A stretch of DNA of 64,000 nt from JAJDTT01 sp965116695 (GTDB lineage: Bacteria > Acidobacteriota > UBA6911 > RPQK01 > JAJDTT01). The position numbers were made by a program, and so were the translations under genes. Of this stretch, positions 26,840-35,864 are shown in pieces. The stretch lies in contig OZ220706.1 of NCBI GenBank assembly GCA_965116695.1, positions 4,402,001-4,466,000 on the forward strand, written 5' to 3'. Positions within the stretch are counted from its first letter, which is position 1. Every line of letters starts with the position of its first letter. The notes beneath the pieces are model-generated. The model made no database searches and was not told the origin of the DNA. It saw only the letters and a program-made list of their open reading frames with translations.

Positions 26840-28348
26840 TCAGCCCATGGCGCTCTTGGCCTTCTGCAGCAGCTCCAGCCCTTTCGCCGCAATGGCATCT
26901 CCCGCCGGATGCGCGAACGGAGGCCGCAGGTAGTAGCGGTAGGCGGCCGACATGTACTCTCCATCCCCCACGTCCCGGCTGGCTCCGATGTAGCCCAGGT
27001 ACCCGTTGCTGTAGGCCGCCGGAATCGTCATGGGGAAGGGGCTTCCCTGGCGGATCTGCCGCCCGATCTCGGAGAAGGCTTCACAGGGGATGGTCACGAC
27101 GGCCACGTCTCCCAGGACGATGGCCTGCACTGGCACGGGCAGGGACTCGGGCAGCGCCGTGCCCTCCTTCCGAATCTTCAACGCCCAGTCGGTCCATCTC
27201 AGCAGCGGCCGGGCCAGGTTCCTCCGGTATTTCATCTTCATGGTCGCGGAAAAGTTGTAGCCCAGGACCCGCAGCGTATCGGGGTCGCCGGCCTCGGTTC
27301 TGCGCTGAAAATCCACCAATTCCTGCCGTTGCCGCCGGAGCTCCTCAGGCGAGGGCAGGGGACCAAAGGGAACCTGGGCCGTCCCCCAGGCCAGGGCCAG
27401 GGCAGACCTGGAATTGGGCCGGGTTTCGGACGCGGCACGGATGAAGGCGTCTCCCAGGCGCCGTCCGGCGGCCCGGGCCCTTTCGGCGCCGTCGAACATG
27501 CCCTTGACGTTGATGTCTCCGGCGCAGCCCTGGAGGAAGAACCCCACCGGCCGTTGGGGGCGGAACGATTCCAGCAGGTCCAGGATGGCCCAGCCCGAGA
27601 AGTCGGGATTGATCACCGGTTCCTCCAGGTGGTACGAGGCCACCGGGTGGCCCGTGAAATGCCCCATGACAGCCAGGGGCGTACCGTCGGGCCGATCGAA
27701 GCGAAGCAGCGAAACCAGGGGATCGTTGGCGCCCTCGAAGTCCCCCAACAGAACCCGGTCCTCCTCTCGCATGAAGTAGGTGGAACCGTCCGGCCGGACC
27801 CCCTTGCGGTTGTAGGTGATGGAGGACTCCTCCGCTGTCGCCCAGGAGAGTCTGGCCGGCTCGAAACCGGCCTCCAGGGAACGGGAGGCCTCCCGGAGAT
27901 TCCGGAAGAACCGCTTCCCGAAACCTCGTGCGTTGCTCCTCAGGCCGCCCACCGTGACGACGGAATGGTTGTGGGTCACGGAGGTGATGGTCTGCTCATG
28001 GGGAATGCCCAGTCCGCGGGCCAGAGCCCGCCGCCCCTCGGACCAGATGTTGTAGTCGCTGTTGACCCAGCCCAGAGTCAGCTTTCCCTGCCGCAGGGCC
28101 AGGAGGCGGGTCTCCATGGGACCCTCGATCTTCCGGACCACCGGATTGACGCCCAGGGTCGGGGACGGGACGCCTGTGGGCGGGGTGCAATCGAAACGGA
28201 GCGCGGAGATCTCCAGCTCACCGCGGCCCACCCTCACCTGATCGGCCGCCGGCTTCCCCCACGCTCGCCGCGGAAACGGCAGCAGGGAAGCGCCCAGACC
28301 CACCAGAAAGTGACGCCGGTCGGTGCCTCTTCTCTTGACTTCTTTCAT
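26840..28348 (-). CDS. Neutral/alkaline non-lysosomal ceramidase-like protein, TAT-exported
   Basis: 502 residues from ATG 28348 (an upstream ATG at 28366 would add six residues). The N-terminus has a twin-arginine signal, RRGTDRRHFLVGLGASLLPF. The body resembles the ceramidase N-terminal domain, with SVTHNHSVVTVGG and GYIGASRDVGDGE. Ceramidases hydrolyse ceramide, but some bacterial homologues may act on other amides. It converges on the second Cache gene and ends upstream of an SDR on the same strand. Confidence 0.75.
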   Translation of the reverse strand: MKEVKRRGTDRRHFLVGLGASLLPFPRRAWGKPAADQVRVGRGELEISALRFDCTPPTGVPSPTLGVNPVVRKIEGPMETRLLALRQGKLTLGWVNSDYNIWSEGRRALARGLGIPHEQTITSVTHNHSVVTVGGLRSNARGFGKRFFRNLREASRSLEAGFEPARLSWATAEESSITYNRKGVRPDGSTYFMREEDRVLLGDFEGANDPLVSLLRFDRPDGTPLAVMGHFTGHPVASYHLEEPVINPDFSGWAILDLLESFRPQRPVGFFLQGCAGDINVKGMFDGAERARAAGRRLGDAFIRAASETRPNSRSALALAWGTAQVPFGPLPSPEELRRQRQELVDFQRRTEAGDPDTLRVLGYNFSATMKMKYRRNLARPLLRWTDWALKIRKEGTALPESLPVPVQAIVLGDVAVVTIPCEAFSEIGRQIRQGSPFPMTIPAAYSNGYLGYIGASRDVGDGEYMSAAYRYYLRPPFAHPAGDAIAAKGLELLQKAKSAMG

Positions 28349-28406
28349 ATTCGTGTCATTTCGCATCGGCGCGGAAAGGCGAATCGCCCCGCGGGAGCCG
28401 CCAATC

Positions 28407-29189
28407 CTACCAAAGCGTGTAGCCTCCATCGATGACGATGCTGGCGCCGGTCACGTAGCGGGAGGCGTCGCTGGCCAGGTAGACGGCCAGCGGTCCCAGG
28501 TCCTCGGGTTGCCCGAAGCCGCCCATGGGAATGTTGGCGATGAAGGTCTTGATCACCTGGGGGTGATCCTTGGACCAGCGGATGTTGGGTTCTGTCATGA
28601 AGCCTCCCGGGCAGATGGCGTTGACCGTGATGCCGTGGGGCGCCCAGTCGGCGGCCACGGCCCGGGTGAAGTGGATCACCGCCGCCTTGGAGGTCTCGTA
28701 GTGCCGGCCGCCGATGTCCCGGGCCACGATCAGGCCGTTGATGGAGGCGTTGTTGATGATGCGTCCTCCCTGGCCCCGGCTCACCATGGCCCCGCCGATG
28801 ATCTTGGTGCAGAGAAAGGTGCTGGTCAGGTTCAGGTCGGTGAGGCGGCGCCATTGTTCCAGGGTCATCTCCGTGGTGGGAATGTTCTCGCGGCGCCCCC
28901 CCACGTTGTTGATCAGGATGTCGATGGGACCATGATCCCGGAGGGCCGTCTCGCAGGCCCGCTCGCAGTCCTCCATGTCGCCGACGTCGGCCTGGATGGG
29001 GAAGGCCCTCCGGCCCAGCTTCGCCAGATCCGCGGCCGTCCGCTCCAGGGAAGCGCCGTCCCGTCCCACCAGGATCACGTCGGCGCCGGCCTCGGCGATG
29101 GCCAGGGCCATCTCACGTCCCAGCCCCCGGCTGCCGCCGGTGATGAACATCCTCTTTCCCGTCAGTCGAAACCGGTCAAATACGCTCAT
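28407..29189 (-). CDS. Short-chain dehydrogenase/reductase
   Basis: 260 residues. The cofactor loop is ITGGSRGLG at residue 16, the NNVGG structural motif near residue 92, and the catalytic Tyr and Lys are in HYETSK, with Ser just before (NNASINGL). This is a classical SDR oxidoreductase; substrate unknown. It is followed by the ceramidase gene and preceded by a zinc-type dehydrogenase on the same strand, with gaps of about 60 and 90 bases. Confidence 0.85.
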   Translation of the reverse strand: MSVFDRFRLTGKRMFITGGSRGLGREMALAIAEAGADVILVGRDGASLERTAADLAKLGRRAFPIQADVGDMEDCERACETALRDHGPIDILINNVGGRRENIPTTEMTLEQWRRLTDLNLTSTFLCTKIIGGAMVSRGQGGRIINNASINGLIVARDIGGRHYETSKAAVIHFTRAVAADWAPHGITVNAICPGGFMTEPNIRWSKDHPQVIKTFIANIPMGGFGQPEDLGPLAVYLASDASRYVTGASIVIDGGYTLW

Positions 29190-29278
29190 GATTTATTTTT
29201 CTTTGGAAATTGGAGGGACGACTTCCAGTCGCACGGTCCCCCTCGAGTCCGAGTTCGGCGGTCAGAAACCCGCCGCTC

Positions 29279-30304
29279 CTATCCGGCATGGGCGTCCCGC
29301 CAGTCGAACACGACGTTCATCATGGTCTTGTCCCGGTGGTAGGCCATCTCGTAGGCCTCCACCATCCGGGTGTAGTGGAGCCGGTGGGTCACGAGGCGTT
29401 TGGGTTCCAGCAGCCGGTCGGCCATCAGCGTGAAGAGGTGAGCCCGGTGCCGTGTCTGTTGGACGTCGCCGCCGGCGCCGGGGAAGAGATTGGGATCCTC
29501 GCCGGAGACGGCGATGAGTGAGATCCCCTTGATGTAGAAGAGCTGCATGGAGAGGGGGTTGAACTCCAGGCCTTCTTCTCCGCGGCCCAGCAGGCTGACG
29601 ATGGAGACGCGGCCGCCGGGACGGACGATCTCCACGGCGGTCCGGTAGGCGGGCCACGGGTTCGCCGTCAAGATGACCAGGTCGATGCCGCGGCCGCCGC
29701 TGAACTCGTCCAGCTTCGCGGCCAGGTCCGGGTCGTCGCTGCTGAAGAGGCCGTGGGCCCCCATGCTCCGGGCCATCTCCAGGCGCAGGTCGCTGTTGCC
29801 GATGGCGGCAGTGCGCGCCCCGTAAAGGGGCCCGATGGCGACGGCGCCAAGACCCAGAGTCCCGAGCCCGACCACGGCTACGGTTTCGCCGGGCCGGAAG
29901 AGCCCCTTGTGGTAGCAATGGGCGCTCAGGGAATAGAGGTTTCCGAAGACGGCGTCCTCCGGATCGACGCCGTCCGGGACCTTGACCAGGGAGCCCTCCG
30001 CCGGAGTGCAGATGTATTCCGACTGATGGTGCATGTGGGACAGGACCCGGTCTCCCACCTGAAATCCGGTGACGTTGGAACCGACGCCTCGAATTTCGCC
30101 CAGGTTGCTGTCACCCACCCAACGGGGATAGACGGGAGCTCCGGGGACGTCTTCGGCCCCTTCGTAATTGCCGCGGTCGGTCCCGATCTTGAATCCGGTC
30201 ACGATGGTCCGGACCCAGACCTGGTCCGGCGCCAGATTCGACGGGTCCAGCTCATGGTCTTCGATGCGAAGGTCCCGGGGGCCGTGCAGGATGGCGATCT
30301 TCAT
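29279..30304 (-). CDS. MDR/zinc-type alcohol dehydrogenase family protein lacking the usual catalytic Cys
   Basis: 341 residues. A GroES-like domain is followed by a Rossmann domain with VAVVGLGTLGLGAVA near residue 145. The segment where the catalytic zinc cysteine normally stands reads GFKIGTDRGN, so the Cys is missing. It probably belongs to a zinc-independent MDR subfamily. It lies upstream of the SDR on the same strand, so the two oxidoreductases may serve one pathway. Confidence 0.8.
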   Translation of the reverse strand: MKIAILHGPRDLRIEDHELDPSNLAPDQVWVRTIVTGFKIGTDRGNYEGAEDVPGAPVYPRWVGDSNLGEIRGVGSNVTGFQVGDRVLSHMHHQSEYICTPAEGSLVKVPDGVDPEDAVFGNLYSLSAHCYHKGLFRPGETVAVVGLGTLGLGAVAIGPLYGARTAAIGNSDLRLEMARSMGAHGLFSSDDPDLAAKLDEFSGGRGIDLVILTANPWPAYRTAVEIVRPGGRVSIVSLLGRGEEGLEFNPLSMQLFYIKGISLIAVSGEDPNLFPGAGGDVQQTRHRAHLFTLMADRLLEPKRLVTHRLHYTRMVEAYEMAYHRDKTMMNVVFDWRDAHAG

Positions 30305-30477
30305 CTGGACTTGCTCCTGGTCGGTTTGTCGGTCTTGGCGAATTTCGGGAGCGCCAACGTTACCAGCCTATATCGACTTTTGCCACGGTCCGTCAAGAGC
30401 GCAAAAGAGCGCAGAATTCATCTCCGGACTATCGCGGAACAGGAATCGGCACTATCCTGGAGGCAGGAGGCCGGCCC

Positions 30478-31074
30478 GTGAAGGCAAAGCGGATTCGACG
30501 CAGAGACGCTCTCAAGACGATGGCGGTGGGCTCGTCCGGCCTGGTTCAGTTGGCTGCGTCGGCGCCGGCGATGGGATCTGTCCCGGGACCGGCCGCGGCA
30601 GCGGCTCAAGGCGCGGGCGAGGCCTGGAAGCCCGTTTTTCTGACGCCGGATCAGGCGGAGCTGTTGGCGGCGCTCGCCGAAATCATCATCCCGGAAACCG
30701 ACACCCCCGGAGCCAGAGCCGCCCGGGTCCACGAGCACATCGATCTGGTCTTGAGTCACGAGACCGAACAGGTCCGGACGACATTTCTCGAGGGACTGGC
30801 GGAGGTCGGCCGCCTCAGCCTCGTCCGGTACGGGAAGGCGTTTGTCCGGCTTTCCCCCGAGGACCAGGAGGCGCTCCTGAGCCGGCTTGCGGAACCGGAT
30901 CAACCTGGGGAAGGGGCGGGACACCGCTTCTTCCGGGACCTGCGCCGGAGAACGGTGTTTGCCTACTACACCTCCCGCGAGGGGATCCACCAGGAATTGG
31001 GGTACCAGGGGAAGCAGGTCCTGGCGGAATGGGAGGGTTGCCCCCATCCCGGCCATCACGGGGACGGGGATTAG
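30478..31074 (+). CDS. Gluconate 2-dehydrogenase subunit 3-like (small subunit) with TAT signal
   Basis: 198 residues, start GTG 30478 with CAGGAGG before it. The leader is twin-arginine (RRRDALKTMAVGSSGLVQ). The body matches the gluconate dehydrogenase subunit 3 family: FLTPDQAELLAALAEIIIPE and the later EDQEALLSRLAEP. Such subunits help export or assemble the large flavoprotein subunit. That partner, a GMC oxidoreductase, follows after 24 bases. Confidence 0.85.
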   Translation: MKAKRIRRRDALKTMAVGSSGLVQLAASAPAMGSVPGPAAAAAQGAGEAWKPVFLTPDQAELLAALAEIIIPETDTPGARAARVHEHIDLVLSHETEQVRTTFLEGLAEVGRLSLVRYGKAFVRLSPEDQEALLSRLAEPDQPGEGAGHRFFRDLRRRTVFAYYTSREGIHQELGYQGKQVLAEWEGCPHPGHHGDGD

Positions 31075-31098
31075 TCCGTCCCCATTCGAGGATCGGCA

Positions 31099-32784
31099 AT
31101 GGCCCAACGCGAATACGATGTCCTGGTCGTCGGGAGCGGCGCCGCCGGAGGCATGGCGGCCAAGGTCCTGACCGAACATGGGTTGGAGGTGGTCGTGCTG
31201 GAGGCCGGGCCCTCCATCAAGAACACCGACTTCCTGACCCATGCCATGCCTTACGATTTCCCATTTCGGGGACGGGGAAATCCCCAGGTCATCCGCAAGG
31301 ACGGCTGGTTGGCGGCGAGGGAGCAGACACCGTTTTCCGGCTACTACACCAAGGAAAGCGAGCATCCCTACACCAATGCTCCCACGAGCGGTCCACAAAA
31401 GCCCTACCAGTGGACGGGACGATCCCGGATTCTGGGGGGAAGGACCCTGCACTGGGGCCGCCAGTCGTTCCGCCTGGCCGAGTTCGACTTCAAGGCGGCG
31501 AGCATCGACGGTTTCGGGGTGGACTGGCCCTTCGCTTACGCGGACCTGGCGCCCTACTACGACAAGGTGGAGGACTACGTGGGAATCCAGGGGTTCCAGG
31601 AGGGTCTGCCCCAGATTCCCGACGGACGGTTCCTGCCCCCCTTCGCCTACAACTGCTTCGAGCATCTGATCCGGAAGGCGGCGGCCCGGAAGGGCTGGCG
31701 CATGACGGCCCTCAGGACCGCCCAGTTGAGCCGGTACCACCGGGGACGGCCGCCCTGCCACTACTGCGGAAGCTGCGGCTTCGGATGTGACATCGGGGCC
31801 TTCTTCTCCAGCATCGCCGTCACCCTTCCCGACGCCGCCAAGACGGGAAAGCTCACCCTGCTGACCGACGCCGTGGTCCGGGAGGTGGTAGTAGACCAGG
31901 AGGGCCGGGTCCGGGGCGTCTCCTATGTCGACCGGAAGAGCAAAGTGGAGCGGAAGGTCCGCGCCAAGGTGGTGGTGTTGGCCGCCGGCACGCTGGAGTC
32001 GACCCGCATCCTGCTCAATTCCGTCTCCCGATTCCACCCGGCGGGCATGGCCAACGGCAGCGGCGTCCTGGGCCGTTACCTGACCGATCACTTCACCGCC
32101 GGCCAGATCATCGGGGTCCTGCCCGAGCTGGTGGGGTCGAAAATCCGCAACGACGACGGCAAGGCCAACGGCTCCTACATCCCCCGGTACAGCAATCTGG
32201 AAACCCGCCATCCCAAGTTCATTCGCGGCTACGCGATCATGGTCAAGGGGGGCAGCAATGTCTTCCCCAGACACGCCGACCTGATCGGCGGATTCGGCGC
32301 CGGCTACAAGAAGAGGATCAAGGAGCTGCACCCGGCGGTGGTCCGGATCTACGCCCGGGGGGAACCGCTCCAGGTCTTCGACAGCTACGTGGAAATCGAC
32401 AAGGACGTGGTGGACGCTTGGGGAATTCCGGTGCTGAAGTTCCACTACAAGCGAACCGACAACGACTACCACATGCTGGCGGATGCCTTTCAGAATCTCC
32501 AGGAACTCATGCATGAGGCGGGAGGCGAGGTCCTCAGCGAGGACAACTCCCTGAGCGCTCCCGGGCGGATCATCCACGAGATGGGGACCACCAGGATGGG
32601 CGACGATCCCAGGACCAGCGTCCTGAACCAGTTCTGCCAGGCCCACGAGATTTCGAATCTGTTCGTCATGGACGGCGGTTGCTGGCCCAGTTCCGCCTGC
32701 CAGAATCCCACCGAAACCATACTGGCCATCGCCTGGCGGTCCAGCGACTATCTGGCGGAGCAGTTCCGGACGGGCGATCTCTGA
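31099..32784 (+). CDS. GMC-family flavoprotein oxidoreductase, large subunit
   Basis: 561 residues. The FAD-binding loop is VVGSGAAGGMAAKVLTEHGL at residue 9; the C-terminal GMC signature reads HEMGTTRMGDDP followed by MDGGCWPSSACQNPTETI. A CHYCGSCGFGCDIGAF stretch near residue 220 suggests an extra cysteine-rich insertion, as in gluconate/2-keto-gluconate dehydrogenase large subunits. Together with the preceding small subunit it probably oxidises a sugar or sugar acid in the periplasm, with electrons passed to a cytochrome not seen in this window. Confidence 0.85.
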   Translation: MAQREYDVLVVGSGAAGGMAAKVLTEHGLEVVVLEAGPSIKNTDFLTHAMPYDFPFRGRGNPQVIRKDGWLAAREQTPFSGYYTKESEHPYTNAPTSGPQKPYQWTGRSRILGGRTLHWGRQSFRLAEFDFKAASIDGFGVDWPFAYADLAPYYDKVEDYVGIQGFQEGLPQIPDGRFLPPFAYNCFEHLIRKAAARKGWRMTALRTAQLSRYHRGRPPCHYCGSCGFGCDIGAFFSSIAVTLPDAAKTGKLTLLTDAVVREVVVDQEGRVRGVSYVDRKSKVERKVRAKVVVLAAGTLESTRILLNSVSRFHPAGMANGSGVLGRYLTDHFTAGQIIGVLPELVGSKIRNDDGKANGSYIPRYSNLETRHPKFIRGYAIMVKGGSNVFPRHADLIGGFGAGYKKRIKELHPAVVRIYARGEPLQVFDSYVEIDKDVVDAWGIPVLKFHYKRTDNDYHMLADAFQNLQELMHEAGGEVLSEDNSLSAPGRIIHEMGTTRMGDDPRTSVLNQFCQAHEISNLFVMDGGCWPSSACQNPTETILAIAWRSSDYLAEQFRTGDL

Positions 32785-32803
32785 GCAACCCGGCTGCGGT
32801 TCG

Positions 32804-34690
32804 CTACGTCGACATCCTGTGGCGGCCGTCCGGATCCTGGACCCGCGGCTGACCCGGCGTGGCCGGCACTCTCAATTCGACCTCCGCGCCCGCGGCGGGT
32901 GAAGCGATCTTCAGTCTCGCCCGTTCGCCGTAGCAGAGGCGGAGGCGCCGCCGCACGTTCGCCAGGCCTTGGGCGCCGGCCGGCGGACCTGCTGAAGGGA
33001 ACCCGGGGCCGTCGTCCGAGACGATCACCTGCAGCGTCCCCCCGACGATTCGGGATTCGATCCGAACCGTACCCGCTTCGATCCCGGTGCTCACGCCGTG
33101 CTTTACGGCGTTCTCGACCAACGGTTGGATGGAGAGGACGGGGACGGCGATCTGCAAAGTGTCCTCGGCAATGTCGATCCCGGTGCGCAGGCGCTTTCCG
33201 AGACGCAGCCGTTCGATCTGGAGGTAGGCTTGGACGATTCGCATCTCCTGGTCCAAGGACACGAACTGGCGATTGCCCTGCAGCGAGTAGCGGAAGATCT
33301 CAGCCAGATTGACCAGGGTCTCCCGGGCGTCCACGGCCGATCGAGGGATGGTGGCGTACAGCGCGTTCAGGGAGTTGAACAGAAAATGGGGGTTGATCTG
33401 GGCCCGGAGGGCGTCCAGCTCCGCCTCGGCCACCAGCCGATTGAGTTCGGTCCGGCGCCTGCGCTCCAGTTGGTCGGAGAGTTCCGTGGAGAGCCGGTCC
33501 AGATCCTCCAGGTCCCGGCTCAGATACCGGTGTCCGCCCCGCCGGCGGCCCAGCAGCAGACAGCACGTCTCCTCACCGCTGGTTCGGATGGGAACTTCCA
33601 CTTCCGCCCAACGATGGCGTCGTGATCTGCCGTCAGATTCCCGGTCCGGCCGAATCCGGGTCCGAATCAACTTTTTCCCGGTTCCGGTCTCATCCTCCAC
33701 CACCTGCCAGCGCTCCGCATTGGCGAAACGGGCCATCACCTCGCCCGCGCGGTCCAGAGATTTCTCGCCGTTTTCGTTGTCCTCAAGACAAGCACGGATC
33801 TCCCCGAGTGCCCGGTCGGGGTCGCCGCGCCGGAAAACGGTGGTTTCCAGGCGATTCTGGACGCGCTTCCGGATCGCCGGGAAGGCCACGAAGGCCAACC
33901 CTCCCGCGACGATCAGGATGGACTGAGCAAAGGGATCGTTCGAAGTGGGCTCCAGCAGACCCAGGAATCCGGCGAGTCCCAACAGCAGAATCGCCGCTAC
34001 CGTGGCCAGCAGGGCATTGCCGAGAAACCGCACGAACACGTCCAGCAGCAGCAGCCGGTGGGTCTGCAGGAGAATGACGAGCGCCAGAGGGATTCCGGCA
34101 TGGTGCAGGACAATTTCATGAGCCCAGGCGTCGGACCCGTGGCTCGAACCGAAGTGAATAAAGGAGACTGCGAGGAAAAAGAGCGCCATGGCCGCGATGA
34201 CGCGCAAACTGGCGCCCTTGAGCCGGCGCTTCTCCCGGGCCAGGGCCGAGGCCGCCAGGAGCGCCAACGCACCGAATCCGAAGGTGATCAGGAGCAGTCC
34301 GAACCGGTGCGAGGCCTCGCCCCCTCCGAACAATTCCGCCAGGTGGGTGACCACCGCGGCCAAGGACAGCAGGTAACCGCAGACGAGAATCCGGCGTTGG
34401 CCGGAACCCAACGAGAGATGGAGCAGGACGCCCGGAAGCAGACTCAGAACCGCGAAACTCAAGGCCACGGCGATGGGCGTGTAACCGCCTCCGAGTTCGA
34501 CGGTGGTCAGTACCGTCAGAGACAGAGCATTCCAGAGCAGGGCCAAACTGGCCGCCATGGCCGGAACGCCGAATTCTCCTCCCGGATCCCGTCGCCGTCC
34601 CAGCCACAGCAGGCACAGGAACGCGCCGAAGATGATGACGCCCGCAGCGTGTCCCAGCGCATTGATGATGAGTGGGAGGTTGCCTTGCAT
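32804..34690 (-). CDS. LytS/YpdA-type sensor histidine kinase
   Basis: 628 residues. About seven membrane segments fill the first third. The His-kinase region starts near residue 425 with the phosphoacceptor motif INPHFLFNSLNAL (His around 433), a PLVENAVKHG N-box and a DDGPGFPSAG G-box. The LytTR-type regulator is encoded divergently 142 bases away, which fits the usual pairing. The signal is not evident. Confidence 0.85.
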   Translation of the reverse strand: MQGNLPLIINALGHAAGVIIFGAFLCLLWLGRRRDPGGEFGVPAMAASLALLWNALSLTVLTTVELGGGYTPIAVALSFAVLSLLPGVLLHLSLGSGQRRILVCGYLLSLAAVVTHLAELFGGGEASHRFGLLLITFGFGALALLAASALAREKRRLKGASLRVIAAMALFFLAVSFIHFGSSHGSDAWAHEIVLHHAGIPLALVILLQTHRLLLLDVFVRFLGNALLATVAAILLLGLAGFLGLLEPTSNDPFAQSILIVAGGLAFVAFPAIRKRVQNRLETTVFRRGDPDRALGEIRACLEDNENGEKSLDRAGEVMARFANAERWQVVEDETGTGKKLIRTRIRPDRESDGRSRRHRWAEVEVPIRTSGEETCCLLLGRRRGGHRYLSRDLEDLDRLSTELSDQLERRRRTELNRLVAEAELDALRAQINPHFLFNSLNALYATIPRSAVDARETLVNLAEIFRYSLQGNRQFVSLDQEMRIVQAYLQIERLRLGKRLRTGIDIAEDTLQIAVPVLSIQPLVENAVKHGVSTGIEAGTVRIESRIVGGTLQVIVSDDGPGFPSAGPPAGAQGLANVRRRLRLCYGERARLKIASPAAGAEVELRVPATPGQPRVQDPDGRHRMST

Positions 34691-34831
34691 CGATTGAGAT
34701 CAGTCTACTATGAGCGCCGGGATGCGATCTTCGTGTGCTCTCCGGCAAGGGCTGAGGTCCGGCGCCGGGCGGGTCAACTGGTAGAATCCGGGGTCGATGG
34801 CGCCCGGACGGCCATCGGGAGGCGGTGAACC

Positions 34832-35593
34832 TTGTCCCTGAAGAGATTGCGCGTACTGGTGGTGGACGACGAGCCGCTGGCCCGCCGGGTGCTTCTGGAT
34901 GGGCTGGACCTTGTGGAGAACGTCCAGGTTGTGGGTGAGGCGGACAACGGCGACACGGCATTGCGGCAGATCCGGCGTCTCCAGCCGGATCTGGTTCTCC
35001 TCGACGTCCAGATGCCGGTCATGGACGGGTTCCAGGTGATCCGCCGGCTCAAGGGTCCCCTGCCGGCCATCGTGTTCGTGACCGCATACTCCGAGCATGC
35101 GCTCGATGCCTTCGAGGTCGGCGCCGTGGATTACCTGCTCAAGCCGGTCAGCGAGAGTCGTCTGGGTATGGCTGTCGACCGGGCTCGCCGGTCCCGGCGC
35201 CGGCCCCGGGAGAGCGCCCTCAGAGTGGAGCGCACCCTGGCCGCTCTGGACAGGCGCGAAACCCGGACTGTCGCCAAGCTGGTGGCTCGCCACGGGTTGG
35301 ACTACTACCTGTTGGACCTGGACGACGTGTACGCACTGCAGGCCGACGGAGAGATCGTCTGGATTCTCACCGCACGCAGGAAATACCGTGCCGTGCACAG
35401 TCTGGGCCGTCTCGAGGAACGCCTTCGAGGGACGCAGTTTCAAAGGGTTCACCGCAGCGTGCTGGTGAACACGAACCGGATCCGAAAGATGAGTGCCCTG
35501 AGCAGCCGGCGCTGGCTCCTGATCCTGACCAACGGTCTGGAGTTCATCGTCAGCAAACGCCGGGCTCCGTTGGTGAGGGATCTGCTTTTGTAG
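34832..35593 (+). CDS. LytTR-family response regulator
   Basis: 253 residues, start TTG 34832 with GGGAGG upstream. The receiver domain has the acidic pair in LVVDDEPLARR and the phosphoacceptor Asp in LLDVQMPVMDG, then AYSEHALDAFE and the Lys region KPVSE. The C-terminal LytTR domain ends with FQRVHRSVLVNTNRIRKM. It is divergent from the LytS-type kinase, its likely partner. Confidence 0.85.
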   Translation: MSLKRLRVLVVDDEPLARRVLLDGLDLVENVQVVGEADNGDTALRQIRRLQPDLVLLDVQMPVMDGFQVIRRLKGPLPAIVFVTAYSEHALDAFEVGAVDYLLKPVSESRLGMAVDRARRSRRRPRESALRVERTLAALDRRETRTVAKLVARHGLDYYLLDLDDVYALQADGEIVWILTARRKYRAVHSLGRLEERLRGTQFQRVHRSVLVNTNRIRKMSALSSRRWLLILTNGLEFIVSKRRAPLVRDLLL

Positions 35594-35864
35594 CCGTGAG
35601 GAGTTTTGGGGGGGCCTGCCGTCCCCCTCAACACCCCTATAGAATCCAGGGGTATCCAAAGAGGTTTCTGGATATCGTTTAAGTGGTTTTATTTCTTTAG
35701 TTTAGACTTGTTCTCACCCCGTTTCGGCCTCCCCTGACGTCCATTGATATCCAACTCATCCCGTTTATTAGGGTGTAATTTGTGATGTAACTGTTTCTCC
35801 CCTTTCGGCCCGGAAGACCAAGCCGTAAGGCCGCCACCCCCACAAGGCGCTTTCCGCCGCTTTC
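35594..35864. other. Island boundary region, no gene seen
   Basis: 271 bases between the response regulator and the first integrase, more AT-rich than its surroundings. A small inverted repeat ACCCCT/AGGGGT lies at about 35632-35655. No tRNA 3' end is recognisable, although P4-type integrases often insert there, so no attachment site can be named. Confidence 0.4.

Noticed and set aside
35594..35864. tRNA gene as integration target of the first integrase
   Set aside because: No cloverleaf or T-loop sequence could be found by eye near the integrase ends.
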